From: Methanobacteriota archaeon
Lineage (GTDB): Archaea; Thermoplasmatota; Thermoplasmata; UBA10834
DNA: 64,000 nt
Direction: 5' to 3'
NCBI GenBank assembly: GCA_020348345.1
Contig: CP070748.1
Coordinates: 316,996 to 380,995 of the forward strand
Shown here: positions 8,091 through 16,369 of the stretch, one piece after another
Layout: the number at the start of each line of letters is the position of its first letter
Numbering within the stretch: the first letter of the stretch is position 1
The notes under the pieces: model-generated
What the model was told of the DNA's origin: nothing
The model's input: only the letters and a program-made list of their open reading frames with translations
Databases searched by the model: none
Made by a program: the position numbers and the translations under genes

Positions 8091-8344
8091 GATCGCGGTC
8101 AACCGAAGGCATTGGATTGTGCTATTGAAATGAAAGCCGATTGCGCACATTGAGGGAGCAAGGAATGTTATAATGGCAAGGACTGCTTCTCGCTCGCTAG
8201 AGTCGCCAGAGAGACTTATTCGCGAGATGAGCTGCGTCGGCTCATTCGAGTCTGACCAGGTAACGACGTGCAATTCTGTGCAATCGAAGCGGTCTTGCGG
8301 ACACTGGCCATAAGCCGCGCCGCGTTGACGCCACAGGAGCAAGC

Positions 8345-8366
8345 TTTATAATTTAGGTGCGCCTAA
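8345..8366 (+). promoter_or_regulatory. TATA box plus DtxR-type palindrome of the dtxR-feoB operon
   Basis: TTTATAATTT (8345-8354) is a good archaeal TATA box. Overlapping its end is TTAGG-TGCG-CCTAA (8353-8366), a perfect 5-bp-arm inverted repeat that strongly resembles DtxR/IdeR/MntR boxes. With a start site about 25 bases after the TATA, the message would begin close to the ATG at 8378. The regulator encoded just downstream most likely binds here and controls itself and feoB by iron or manganese. Confidence 0.75.
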
Positions 8367-8377
8367 CTCTCAATCGT

Positions 8378-9046
8378 ATGGCCTCGGAGATAACCGAGCA
8401 GTATCTTAAGGTGATCTACAACCTGACCGAGGACGGAAGAGCGGCAAAGACGACCGACATCGCCAACACCCTCGGCATCGCACCTGCTTCGGTAACCCAG
8501 ATGTTGCACAAATTGGCGAAGCAGGGCTACATCAAACACGAGCCATATCGTGGAACGGTTCTCAGTCAGAGGGGGAAACGCATCGCAAGAAGGGTGGCCA
8601 GGAAGCACAGGCTTCTTGAGAGGTTCCTGAGCGACATGGTTGGAATCGAGACGGAGGCAGGTCACGACCAGGCGTGCAGAATGGAGCACGCCCTAAGCAA
8701 CGAGGCCGAGGAAGCCCTTTGCAAGATGATGAATCATCCGGCCACGTGTCCCCACGGGAAGCAGATTCCCAAATGCGAGAGAGGCATCACCTGCGAGGAA
8801 TGTGCCCAGCAGGCGTTGAAGCTATCCGACGTGGAAGAGGGGAGAACCGCAATCGTTTCGCATCTGGTCTCGAAAAATAAGGAGGAGTTGTGCAGGACAT
8901 TGGCAATGGGCTTTGTCCCTGGAGCGAGAGTCACGGTCGAGAAGAGGCTGCCCCTCGGAGGACCGATAATAGTCAACTTGAAAGGGACGCGAATAGCAAT
9001 CGCGAGGAGTATAGGAGATGCCCTTCGCATGGTCGAGGCCTCGTAG
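8378..9046 (+). CDS. DtxR/MntR-family iron-dependent regulator with FeoA domain
   Basis: A 222-residue protein from ATG 8378; the upstream GTG at 8357 lies inside the operator and is unlikely. Residues about 1-60 are the winged helix (TTDIANTLGIAPASVTQMLHKL), followed by the DtxR dimerisation/metal domain with GHDQACRMEHALS and NHPATCPHGKQIP. The C-terminal part (about 145-222) is an SH3/FeoA-like domain, AMGFVPGARVTVEKRLP. DtxR proteins bind Fe(II) or Mn(II) and then repress uptake genes. Several extra cysteines near residues 125-140 (KCERGITCEEC) are worth noting. The feoB start follows 13 bases after the stop, so the two form one operon. Confidence 0.92.
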   Translation: MASEITEQYLKVIYNLTEDGRAAKTTDIANTLGIAPASVTQMLHKLAKQGYIKHEPYRGTVLSQRGKRIARRVARKHRLLERFLSDMVGIETEAGHDQACRMEHALSNEAEEALCKMMNHPATCPHGKQIPKCERGITCEECAQQALKLSDVEEGRTAIVSHLVSKNKEELCRTLAMGFVPGARVTVEKRLPLGGPIIVNLKGTRIAIARSIGDALRMVEAS

Positions 9047-9059
9047 ACGGTGATGCCGC

Positions 9060-10961
9060 ATGGAGATCGCCCTCGCGGGAAATCCAAACGTCGGCAAGAG
9101 CGTCGTCTTCAGTAAACTCACAGGCGTTGGCGTCATAAGCGCGAATTACCCTGGCACCACGGTTGAATTCCTTGAGGGTAAAGCGCGGTTCGGAGAGATG
9201 ATAATCGATGTCCTCGACCTTCCAGGCACTTACTCTCTTTCTGGAAACACCGACGATGAGCGCGTTGCTACAGACCTGCTCTATTCCCGCAAGCCGGATA
9301 CGGTCGTGCTCGTGGCTGACGCGACCAGACTAGAACGCAGCCTAGTGTTGCTTTTTGAGCTCCTGGAGTCCGAGTACAACGTCGTCGTAGCGTTGAACAT
9401 GTCTGACCTGGCAGAGAAGGACGGACTTCGAATAGACGTCACAGCTCTGGAGAAACGACTGATGACTTCAGCGGTGCCGACCGTTGCCATCCGAGATGAA
9501 GGCATAGACGCCCTTTTGCAGGAGGCTGTCAGACTCCGAACCAAGAGTGATTTCCGAGTGAGATACGATTCTCACACAGAGGAGATAATCTCCAGACTTG
9601 TCGATATGATGGACGCCTCCGAATGGGCCTTTCCCCTTCGGGCGGTTGCGATACGCATATTGATGGGCGACCGGGCCGTGAGGGACAAGGCTGGAGAGAG
9701 GATCGTAAGCGTTGCAGATAATCTCGCTAATGAATTCGACCTCCAACATGGAGAGGGCATCGAAGCGCATATCCAGAGAGATCGTTTCGGAGAAGCAGGG
9801 AGGATCGCAGACGAAGTGGTAAGCCGAATCAGCCCGGACGAGAGACGTCGAGCCCGAATCTCGGACATGACGGTGAAGCCAGTAACAGGCATACCGATAC
9901 TGATTGCGGTTCTCGCGACCGTATTCCTGACCCTCGTCTTCGGGGGAGGGTTCATCGAGCGCGTCCTTGTCGATTCCTACGAGAGCGTCGCCAAGGGATT
10001 TTTCGATGACATGAAGGATGGGGCCAGCCCCATGGTGCAAGGCGCACTCGATGGAGTATACATGAGCATAGAGGCGATGCTGGCCATCGTCATTCCATAC
10101 ATTCTGGTCTTCTACCTGATGCTATCGATACTGGAGGACACAGGATACCTCGTCAGAGTCGTCTCGCTACTGGACAGCGTCATGCACAGGACAGGGCTTC
10201 ATGGCAGGGCAGTGATCCCGATGATCGTAGCATATGGGTGCAACATCCCCGCTATACTCGCCACTCGTACAATGGGATCGAAAAGGGAGAGAGTAATTCT
10301 TGCGATTCTCATCACAATCGCGATTCCATGTTCAGCTCAGACGGCAATCATCATCGGTACGGTCGGCAACTACGCCGGCGTTCTCTGGGCGTTGCTGATA
10401 TTTGTGATCATGATTCTCTTGCTAGCATTACTAGGGTTTGCCCTTCACAGGCGCATGAGATTCGAGCCCTCACAGCTAATGCTCGAGATTCCCGAGCTTC
10501 GTATGCCCAGCATCGGACAGACGCTGGGCAAGACCAGTCTCAGGATAGGCGAATTCATAACCATAGCATTCCCCCTTCTGTTGGTGGGAAGCATCGTCCT
10601 CGAGATCTTGATGGCCGAGGGGGTGTTGCAGAAGCTTGTGGATCCAGCCGAGCCGTTCATCGCTGGCGTCCTCGGATTGCCAGCCGTTACCGTAGTGGCC
10701 CTGTTCTTTGGAATCCTCCGCAAAGAGATGGCGCTCCAGATGCTAATGGTCCTTTTTGGAACCAGCAATCTGGCACTGGCGCTGAGCGACCATCAGATGT
10801 TCGTGTTCGCCCTCGTGATGGCGGTCTTCATGCCCTGTCTAGCGGCGATGGCAGTCCTCGCAAAGGAGTTTGGAATCAGAATCGCAATCGGCGTATCAGC
10901 AGCATCGATTGCGATCGCGTTGACACTTGGAGCATCTGCGAACCTCATTCTGAGCATTTGA
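9060..10961 (+). CDS. feoB: ferrous iron transporter FeoB
   Basis: A 633-residue Fe(II) permease with an N-terminal G domain. G1 is GNPNVGKS at residues 7-14, G3 is DLPG near 53, and G4 is NMSD near 118. A helical spacer to about residue 270 precedes the membrane part, with paired Gate motifs and the conserved cysteine segments PMIVAYGCNIPA and AIPCSAQ. It imports Fe(II) across the cell membrane under control of GTP hydrolysis. Length is normal for the family. No separate feoA gene is present; the FeoA-like domain is on the DtxR regulator directly upstream. It converges with ftsZ, 40 bases apart. Confidence 0.96.
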   Translation: MEIALAGNPNVGKSVVFSKLTGVGVISANYPGTTVEFLEGKARFGEMIIDVLDLPGTYSLSGNTDDERVATDLLYSRKPDTVVLVADATRLERSLVLLFELLESEYNVVVALNMSDLAEKDGLRIDVTALEKRLMTSAVPTVAIRDEGIDALLQEAVRLRTKSDFRVRYDSHTEEIISRLVDMMDASEWAFPLRAVAIRILMGDRAVRDKAGERIVSVADNLANEFDLQHGEGIEAHIQRDRFGEAGRIADEVVSRISPDERRRARISDMTVKPVTGIPILIAVLATVFLTLVFGGGFIERVLVDSYESVAKGFFDDMKDGASPMVQGALDGVYMSIEAMLAIVIPYILVFYLMLSILEDTGYLVRVVSLLDSVMHRTGLHGRAVIPMIVAYGCNIPAILATRTMGSKRERVILAILITIAIPCSAQTAIIIGTVGNYAGVLWALLIFVIMILLLALLGFALHRRMRFEPSQLMLEIPELRMPSIGQTLGKTSLRIGEFITIAFPLLLVGSIVLEILMAEGVLQKLVDPAEPFIAGVLGLPAVTVVALFFGILRKEMALQMLMVLFGTSNLALALSDHQMFVFALVMAVFMPCLAAMAVLAKEFGIRIAIGVSAASIAIALTLGASANLILSI

Positions 10962-11001
10962 TGCATACCGGCCCGCCGCATCAACGGACGAGCGCTCCGT
11001 T

Positions 11002-12180
11002 TCATCTCACGAACATCATGCTGTCGTCGTCGCCCTTGCCCTGAGAAGGCAGATTCAGCATGCCCTTGTAATCCTCACATGTGGGCGACATGACGGGATC
11101 GTTTCCGTCTCGCATCAGGACGTATTTAGATTGAGCGCCGGTGACGATTATCAGAACTCTGACCTTGCCTTCCAACTCCTTCTCGACGGAGCACCCCCAT
11201 ATAAGGCGCCCGCGCTTGCGTATGCGCGAACTGACCATCTCCGCTGCCTTGGCGGCTTCCTCGATCGACATATCCGGCCCGCCGACGATTCGAATCAACG
11301 CGCCTCTCGCGTTCTTGAGATCCATCTTGCCCAGAAGAGGGGAATCCAGCGCTTCGGACACTGCCTCTTCCACGCGCTCATCGCTTTTCAACGACGATTC
11401 GCCAACTCCAATCAGCGAGACGCCACCCTCGACTAGTATCGTCTTCAGGTCTGCATAGTCGACATTGACGAGGCCTGCGCTCGTCAACATCTCCGTCAGG
11501 CCTGTAATCGTCTGTACCAGAAGCTCGTCCGCTACCTTGAACGCTGCCTGCACAGGAAGCCTGGGAACCAGCTCGAGCAGAGTGTCATTCGGAATCACTA
11601 TCGTGGTGTCGCAGGTCTTGGCGAGCCTGCTCAGTCCTTCAACGGCGTTCTGCATCCGAAGCTCGCCCTCTGACTTGAAGGGCAGGGTGACCACTCCGAC
11701 GGTCAGTGCTCGGAACTCCTTCGCCACATCGGATACAACCATTGCGGTGCTCGTACCAGTTCCGCCTCCCATACCCGCAGTGACGAAGACTATCTGCGCG
11801 CCCTTCACGCAATCGCGTATGTCCTCGATGTTCTCGAGGGCGGCTTTCTGACCGACCTCCGGTCTAGCTCCCGCTCCCAACCCCTTGGTGAGCAGTTTGC
11901 CAATCAGCAGCTTCTTCTTTGCCTTGATGCTGAGCAGATGTTTGGCATCTGTGTTGATCGCGCAGAGGTCGACGCCTGGAATTCCAGACTCCGCACATCG
12001 ATTCACGGTATTGGATCCAGCGCCACCGCAGCCCATGACTTTGATACAGACGTCGATTGCATTGGCGATGTTTTCAATCTCTGAATCCGCGTTCGAAGCC
12101 AATTCCGATTTTGAAGAATTGTCCTCGGCTGAATCAATGGGATTGCCGACTATAGCGTCTTCCGTCGATCTTCTTTGCAT
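11002..12180 (-). CDS. ftsZ: cell division protein FtsZ (copy 1 in window, variant signature)
   Basis: 392 residues from the ATG at 12180, chosen because GGGATG lies just upstream; ATG 12192 is an alternative and the further upstream codons precede the TATA-like TTAATAC near 12234. After an acidic N-terminal tail, the tubulin fold begins with VMGCGGAGSNTVNRC. The nucleotide signature reads GGGTGTS, with Ser in place of the usual final Gly. The T7 loop NVDYADL keeps the catalytic Asp residues, so GTP hydrolysis by the polymer should be possible. The C-terminus is short and lacks an obvious FtsA/SepF-binding KPxF-type peptide. It forms the division ring or a related filament; a second, canonical ftsZ is at 60491-61540. 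Confidence 0.93.
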   Translation of the reverse strand: MQRRSTEDAIVGNPIDSAEDNSSKSELASNADSEIENIANAIDVCIKVMGCGGAGSNTVNRCAESGIPGVDLCAINTDAKHLLSIKAKKKLLIGKLLTKGLGAGARPEVGQKAALENIEDIRDCVKGAQIVFVTAGMGGGTGTSTAMVVSDVAKEFRALTVGVVTLPFKSEGELRMQNAVEGLSRLAKTCDTTIVIPNDTLLELVPRLPVQAAFKVADELLVQTITGLTEMLTSAGLVNVDYADLKTILVEGGVSLIGVGESSLKSDERVEEAVSEALDSPLLGKMDLKNARGALIRIVGGPDMSIEEAAKAAEMVSSRIRKRGRLIWGCSVEKELEGKVRVLIIVTGAQSKYVLMRDGNDPVMSPTCEDYKGMLNLPSQGKGDDDSMMFVR

Positions 12181-12366
12181 GCTGCATCCCATCCCGTTCT
12201 GCGACGTCCAAAAGAGAGTGTGCGCAACGTGTATTAAGAAGTATTGATGACGGGGGAGGGCCACCCGCGCGCGCACGCCATCATGACGCGCCAGCGAGCG
12301 TGCGCCAGGAGCGTCTTCTTCATTTCTGAGGGATTGTGGGAGGGCACAAGGTTGCCTATGCGAAAG

Positions 12367-12429
12367 GCCCGTTCTCGAAAACGCTAAATACGCTCAATCT
12401 CGCTACGAAGACAACCGAAGAGAACGGGC
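12367..12429. repeat. 10-bp inverted repeat enclosing a promoter region
   Basis: GCCCGTTCTC (12367-12376) is exactly repeated in reverse complement as GAGAACGGGC (12420-12429), 43 bases apart. The enclosed stretch contains TAAATA (12384-12389), a candidate TATA box for the gene starting at 12459. It could be a pair of operator half-sites, or in RNA a long hairpin; no T-run follows, which speaks against a terminator. Confidence 0.5.
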
Positions 12430-12458
12430 GATCATCCCTGTGATGAGTGTGTAGAATC

Positions 12459-12782
12459 ATGAGACGTGGCGTGACCATTGGAATCCTAGCCGGGGCGATT
12501 GCCGCATTGTCAATCATATCACTGATTGTGTTGGCGGACATCCCTGCAGATACGGACGACTCAACTGAGAAGATGATGACTTATATGTCACTAGTTCTTT
12601 TCGTGATGGCCTTGGCGCTTGTGGGTCCGCTGGCTCTTGCCATCGCCAGGAAGAATACTGAAACCGATGTCGCAGAGGAACTGCCAGAAACTTCACAGGA
12701 CGATTTCGATGATGAAGCCTCCGAGATCGAGCTTGAATTCCGCGCCCTTGAGATGGAAATCGAAAGAGACGAGAAGGGTTAG
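12459..12782 (+). CDS. small two-helix membrane protein with acidic tail, unknown function
   Basis: 107 residues from ATG 12459. Two hydrophobic helices (about residues 5-28 and 43-64) are followed by a charged, strongly acidic tail of about 40 residues (DDFDDEASEIELEFRALEMEIERDEKG region) that looks helical or coiled-coil. I do not recognise a family. The tail is likely cytosolic because a short basic segment (IARKN) follows helix 2. It lies between ftsZ (divergent) and tRNA-Thr, and its promoter region sits inside a long inverted repeat. Compositional bias is normal for the window, so it is probably a real lineage-specific gene. Confidence 0.6.
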   Translation: MRRGVTIGILAGAIAALSIISLIVLADIPADTDDSTEKMMTYMSLVLFVMALALVGPLALAIARKNTETDVAEELPETSQDDFDDEASEIELEFRALEMEIERDEKG

Positions 12783-12870
12783 ACGAGATTTCGATGCGAA
12801 ATGGGCGATATCGCTTCCTCGCGATCGCTCTGACTCGCGACATTGGGATGTCTCTCGCTGAGAAATGGAG

Positions 12871-12942
12871 AGCCACTGGAGGGATTCGGACCCTCGACCT
12901 ACGCCTTACCAAGGCGTCGCTATACCTCTAAGCCACAGTGGC
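12871..12942 (-). tRNA. tRNA-Thr (anticodon GGU)
   Basis: On the minus strand the 7-bp acceptor stem GCCACTG/CAGTGGC closes a full cloverleaf: D arm GCTT...TAGC, anticodon stem ACGCC/GGCGT with loop TTGGTAA (anticodon GGT), variable AGGTC, T stem GAGGG/CCCTC with loop TCCGAAT. Discriminator is T; no CCA is encoded. No intron. Confidence 0.95.
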
Positions 12943-13070
12943 ATTGATGGTTGTGTGCAAGGCATCTTGGCGGTCATATTAAAAAGTTGCTTGCGACCTG
13001 CTCTCCACCTCCGGCTGTACCACTCTGACGCACCCATGGTTTATTATGCACCCGGCGAATCCCTTGAAAG

Positions 13071-15002
13071 ATGAAGAAGGCCCTCAGTAGCTTCGACGTA
13101 CGAGCTATCGTAAGGGAGCTGCAGGTTTATCTGGACTGGCGTGTGGAAAAGGTACAGCAGCCAGACATCCGGCACCTGGTCCTTTCCATCAAGGCATCAA
13201 AGGAAGGGAAGAAGTTCCTCCATTTCAGGGTGGGCGATTGGCTGTACGTCTCAGAGACCGCGCCAGCCATGCCTCATCGTCCATCGAACTTCGCGATGAT
13301 GCTCAGAAAGAGGATTGCTGGCTGCAGGATCTCGGCCATAGAACAACGAGCTTTTGACAGAATCGTGGTGATCACACTCGACAGCACGGATCAGTATCTA
13401 TTAGTGCTGGAGCTCTTTGGGAAGGGCAATGCGATCCTGGTGAAGGACGGCGACATCGTCCAGCCGCTAACCAGCCGAACATGGAGACATAGAGACGTCA
13501 AGGCGAAGCGGAGATTCGAGTATCCCCCACCCATTCCAGATCCCGAGACCTTATCGGCTGATGATCTATTGGAGATTATGCGCGAGTCCGACTCAGACAT
13601 CGTCAGAACACTAGCAACGAAATTGAACCTTGGCGGGAGATACAGCGAAGAAGTCTGCAGAAGGGTGCAGATAGAATACGACAGACCCGCGACAGACATT
13701 TCGGCCGAAGAGGCGGGCAGCTTGAAGAGTGCCCTGAAGGCAATCGACGACGATATCGTGAATGAACGTCGCGGATACATCGTCTCGAAGAAGGGGAGAA
13801 TCGTTGATGCGGTTCCCTTGCGGATGATCACATACGACGGGTACGAACAAGAGGAATTCGAATCCTTCACGGAGTGCGTTGAGAGCTATGTCGGCAGACT
13901 ACCTGCACCTCAGAAGAAGGTCGATGCTGATGCCGACACAAGAGAACTGGACCGACTGAAGCGAAAGCTTGAGCGCCAGGAGACGGCGGCGCTGAGCTTG
14001 GAACGCGAGGCTCTTGAGGCGCGAGCATTGGGTGATTCCATGTTCGCAGCGTACGGCGACATTGCGCATACACTGATGACCGCGAAGGACCTCCTTTCTC
14101 AGTCGAAGAGCCTGGAAGGTCTTCCTGGATACATATCATTCGACAGAAAGGCTGCTCTGCTCAAGGTGGAAGTCGAAGGCAAGCCCTTAGACCTGAACGT
14201 GAACGGGACTGTCGAGTCCAACGCTCAGAAGCACTACGAAAGAGGCAAGAAACTGAAGGGCAAGCTCGAGGGAGTTCTGTCAGCGCTCGAAGAAACCAGG
14301 GTGGCTATAGATAGATGGAGCAAGGAGCAGGCGGCCTTCGAGAGACGCGCATCAGTTCCCGCTGCTAAACCAACGAAGCGATTCTGGTTTGAGCGATACA
14401 GATGGTTCATATCGAGCGAGGGAGCGGTCGTGCTCGGTGGGAAGGATGCCAGAACCAACGATATGCTCGTCAAGAAGCATCTTCAACCGGGTGACCGATA
14501 CGTACATGCGGACATTCACGGCGCGCCGAGCGTGGTAGTCAAGATGATGGGGGACACTGGAGAGCAGACGCTCTCCGAAGCATGTGAGTTCGCTGTGGCG
14601 ACCTCGAAGGCTTGGAACGCAAGGATAGGTTCGGGGGCCGGCTACTGGGTTCTACCCGAACAGGTCAGCAAGACGCCTCAGAGCGGTGAGTTTTTGGCCA
14701 GAGGAGCTTTCGTCATCCGAGGGAAGCGCAACTACAGTGGCAAGAAGGAGATCGTTCTGGGCCTCGGCGAGATAAACTACGAGGGAGAATCGAAGGTAAT
14801 GTGCGGGCCGGTCGGCGCCATCGAGGCTCAGAGCGGGAGATACGTCATCATCAGACCGGGAGACATCAACAAAAACGTCTTCGCTAAGGCCGCCGCGGAG
14901 TCATTTACGGTTCCCATAGAGGAGATACAGCGCATTCTCCCGCCCGGGAACCTATCCATCGATAGAGCTGTCGGGATAGAGCTGCGGGTCAGCTCTTCCT
15001 GA
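13071..15002 (+). CDS. rqcH: RqcH/NEMF-type ribosome quality control protein (NFACT family)
   Basis: A 643-residue protein with the NFACT-N domain from residue 1 (SSFDVRAIVREL), including the D96-R97 pair in RAFDRIVVI that corresponds to the tRNA-contact motif of RqcH. A long charged coiled coil lies around residues 285-430, followed by the NFACT-R domain (FWFERYRWFISSEGAVVLGGKDA, with split positions about 443-465) and a C-terminal NFACT-C-like region. Homologues bind the 60S/50S subunit carrying a stalled peptidyl-tRNA and recruit tRNA to add C-terminal tails. Archaeal members are conserved and cytosolic. Its 3' end overlaps the convergent endonuclease IV gene by 14 bases. Confidence 0.9.
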   Translation: MKKALSSFDVRAIVRELQVYLDWRVEKVQQPDIRHLVLSIKASKEGKKFLHFRVGDWLYVSETAPAMPHRPSNFAMMLRKRIAGCRISAIEQRAFDRIVVITLDSTDQYLLVLELFGKGNAILVKDGDIVQPLTSRTWRHRDVKAKRRFEYPPPIPDPETLSADDLLEIMRESDSDIVRTLATKLNLGGRYSEEVCRRVQIEYDRPATDISAEEAGSLKSALKAIDDDIVNERRGYIVSKKGRIVDAVPLRMITYDGYEQEEFESFTECVESYVGRLPAPQKKVDADADTRELDRLKRKLERQETAALSLEREALEARALGDSMFAAYGDIAHTLMTAKDLLSQSKSLEGLPGYISFDRKAALLKVEVEGKPLDLNVNGTVESNAQKHYERGKKLKGKLEGVLSALEETRVAIDRWSKEQAAFERRASVPAAKPTKRFWFERYRWFISSEGAVVLGGKDARTNDMLVKKHLQPGDRYVHADIHGAPSVVVKMMGDTGEQTLSEACEFAVATSKAWNARIGSGAGYWVLPEQVSKTPQSGEFLARGAFVIRGKRNYSGKKEIVLGLGEINYEGESKVMCGPVGAIEAQSGRYVIIRPGDINKNVFAKAAAESFTVPIEEIQRILPPGNLSIDRAVGIELRVSSS

Positions 15003-15834
15003 CGAGTGAACGCAGCGTCTTCAGCTCGTGCGCGTAGCGCTTCTCGCCATGTGGCGTCTCAAGAACCATCGGCAGATCCTCCAGGCGGGAATCGTTCACG
15101 ATATTCGCGAATCCCTCAAGGCCAATGTGCCCCTTGCCGATCTCCTCGTGTCTGTCGAGTCTTGATCCGAGCTTGCCCTTGCTGTCGTTCAAATGCACTG
15201 CCCTGAGCTTGTCAATGCCCAAGTAGTCGTCAAGCTGCTCAATCGTTCTCTCATAGCCCTTCGGGGTCCGGACATCATAGCCGGCAGCATACGCATGGCA
15301 TGTATCGAAGCATATGCCAGCGCTGCTGCGATCATCAAGAAGATCCATGATTCCGGCTAGCTGCTCGAACGAATGTCCAAGGACACTGCCCTGCCCTGCA
15401 GTTATCTCGAGCAGAAGTTCCACATCCGATGAGCCGAATCTTGAGCTAGCCCAGTTGAGTGACTCTGCGATTCTCTGAATCCCCTTCTGCTCTCCTGACC
15501 CGACATGGGCGCCTGGATGGAAGATAAGGTATCTCACCCCCAGCTTCTTCGCCCTCATCATCTCGTCAAGGAAGGCATCTCGAGACCTCTCAAGCAGCAT
15601 CTCGTCCGGGCTGGCGAGGTTGATGAGATATGAATCGTGGATGACCGTCTGCACGATGTCATGCTCTTCCAAGCCCGCTATGAACCTATCGGCGTCCTCA
15701 GCCGTCAACGGTTTCGCCTTCCATTGCATCTGATTCTTCGAGAATATCTGCATGCAGTCGCATGTGAGAGCGCGAGCGCGCTCTGGCGCCTTGAACACTC
15801 CTCCGGAAATCGTCACATGGGCTCCGAGAGGCAT
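14989..15834 (-). CDS. nfo: endonuclease IV (AP endonuclease)
   Basis: 281 residues from ATG 15834 (a GTG immediately before is possible). It begins LGAHVTISGGVFKAPERA and carries the metal-binding pattern of the TIM-barrel family: YLIFHPGAHVG, LLLEITAGQGS, GICFDTCHAYAAGYD, AVHLNDSKGKLGSRLDRHEEIG. Those His, Glu and Asp residues bind three zinc ions. The enzyme cleaves DNA 5' to abasic sites in base excision repair. Length is normal (about 280). It converges on rqcH. Confidence 0.95.
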   Translation of the reverse strand: MPLGAHVTISGGVFKAPERARALTCDCMQIFSKNQMQWKAKPLTAEDADRFIAGLEEHDIVQTVIHDSYLINLASPDEMLLERSRDAFLDEMMRAKKLGVRYLIFHPGAHVGSGEQKGIQRIAESLNWASSRFGSSDVELLLEITAGQGSVLGHSFEQLAGIMDLLDDRSSAGICFDTCHAYAAGYDVRTPKGYERTIEQLDDYLGIDKLRAVHLNDSKGKLGSRLDRHEEIGKGHIGLEGFANIVNDSRLEDLPMVLETPHGEKRYAHELKTLRSLVRKS

Positions 15835-15940
15835 CACATTGACCTCGAGACATTATCCACGAATGTGTAGATAAGCCTCTGGCTCGGATGGCCACTCAGA
15901 ACAGCATGCCACCTCAGCTAGCAAGCCGAACTCGACTTGC

Positions 15941-16267
15941 CTACAGGGTTCCTATGAAGGCCTTCAGCGCCTCCAGTTCGCGCCCCATTCGTACGACAGC
16001 TTGGTTGCGGTTAGGGAACGATAGCTCCGGATGCTCGAGCTGGAACCTGTCAAATATCTCGGCGGGCGATATCTGATGAAGTTCAGCCATTATCCTGCCT
16101 TTGTGCTCGTAGAGAGCTCTCAGCGGAGGTTCGAGCAGCGGAGCCAGCTCAAGCTCCCCTTTGAGCCAAGCGTCAACCTCGTCCTGCTCCATTTGGCCGA
16201 GGTTGTTCAGCAAGAAACGCTGGATCGCCTTCTTCCACTCAGCCTCCATTGCATCAGCAGCCTTCAT
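15941..16267 (-). CDS. hypothetical protein
   Basis: 108 residues if read from the ATG at 16267 (a TTG at 16291 adds eight). It is helical, hydrophilic, without signal peptide or membrane segment. Features are an acidic centre (EQDEVDAWLKGELELAPLLEPP) and a C-terminal NRNQAVVRMGRELEALKAF. I do not recognise a family. It is divergent from the mttB-like gene with about 100 bases between them and could form a pair with it, but no shared promoter feature is obvious. Confidence 0.5.
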   Translation of the reverse strand: MKAADAMEAEWKKAIQRFLLNNLGQMEQDEVDAWLKGELELAPLLEPPLRALYEHKGRIMAELHQISPAEIFDRFQLEHPELSFPNRNQAVVRMGRELEALKAFIGTL

Positions 16268-16369
16268 GAGGCAGAATACGTCGATTATCAAGAACCTTCG
16301 CTTCCGTCAGCCAAAAGGTACTTGAAACCCGATTGCTTCACGGAACCTAACCCCGGACAGTGACATCAT

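Noticed and set aside
8173..8313. A 46-codon frame between the HTH_10 and DtxR genes with GGGAG upstream
   Set aside because: Composition is unremarkable, spacing from GGGAG to ATG is long, and nothing in the product is recognisable. The 287-base gap otherwise shows only the promoter at its right end.
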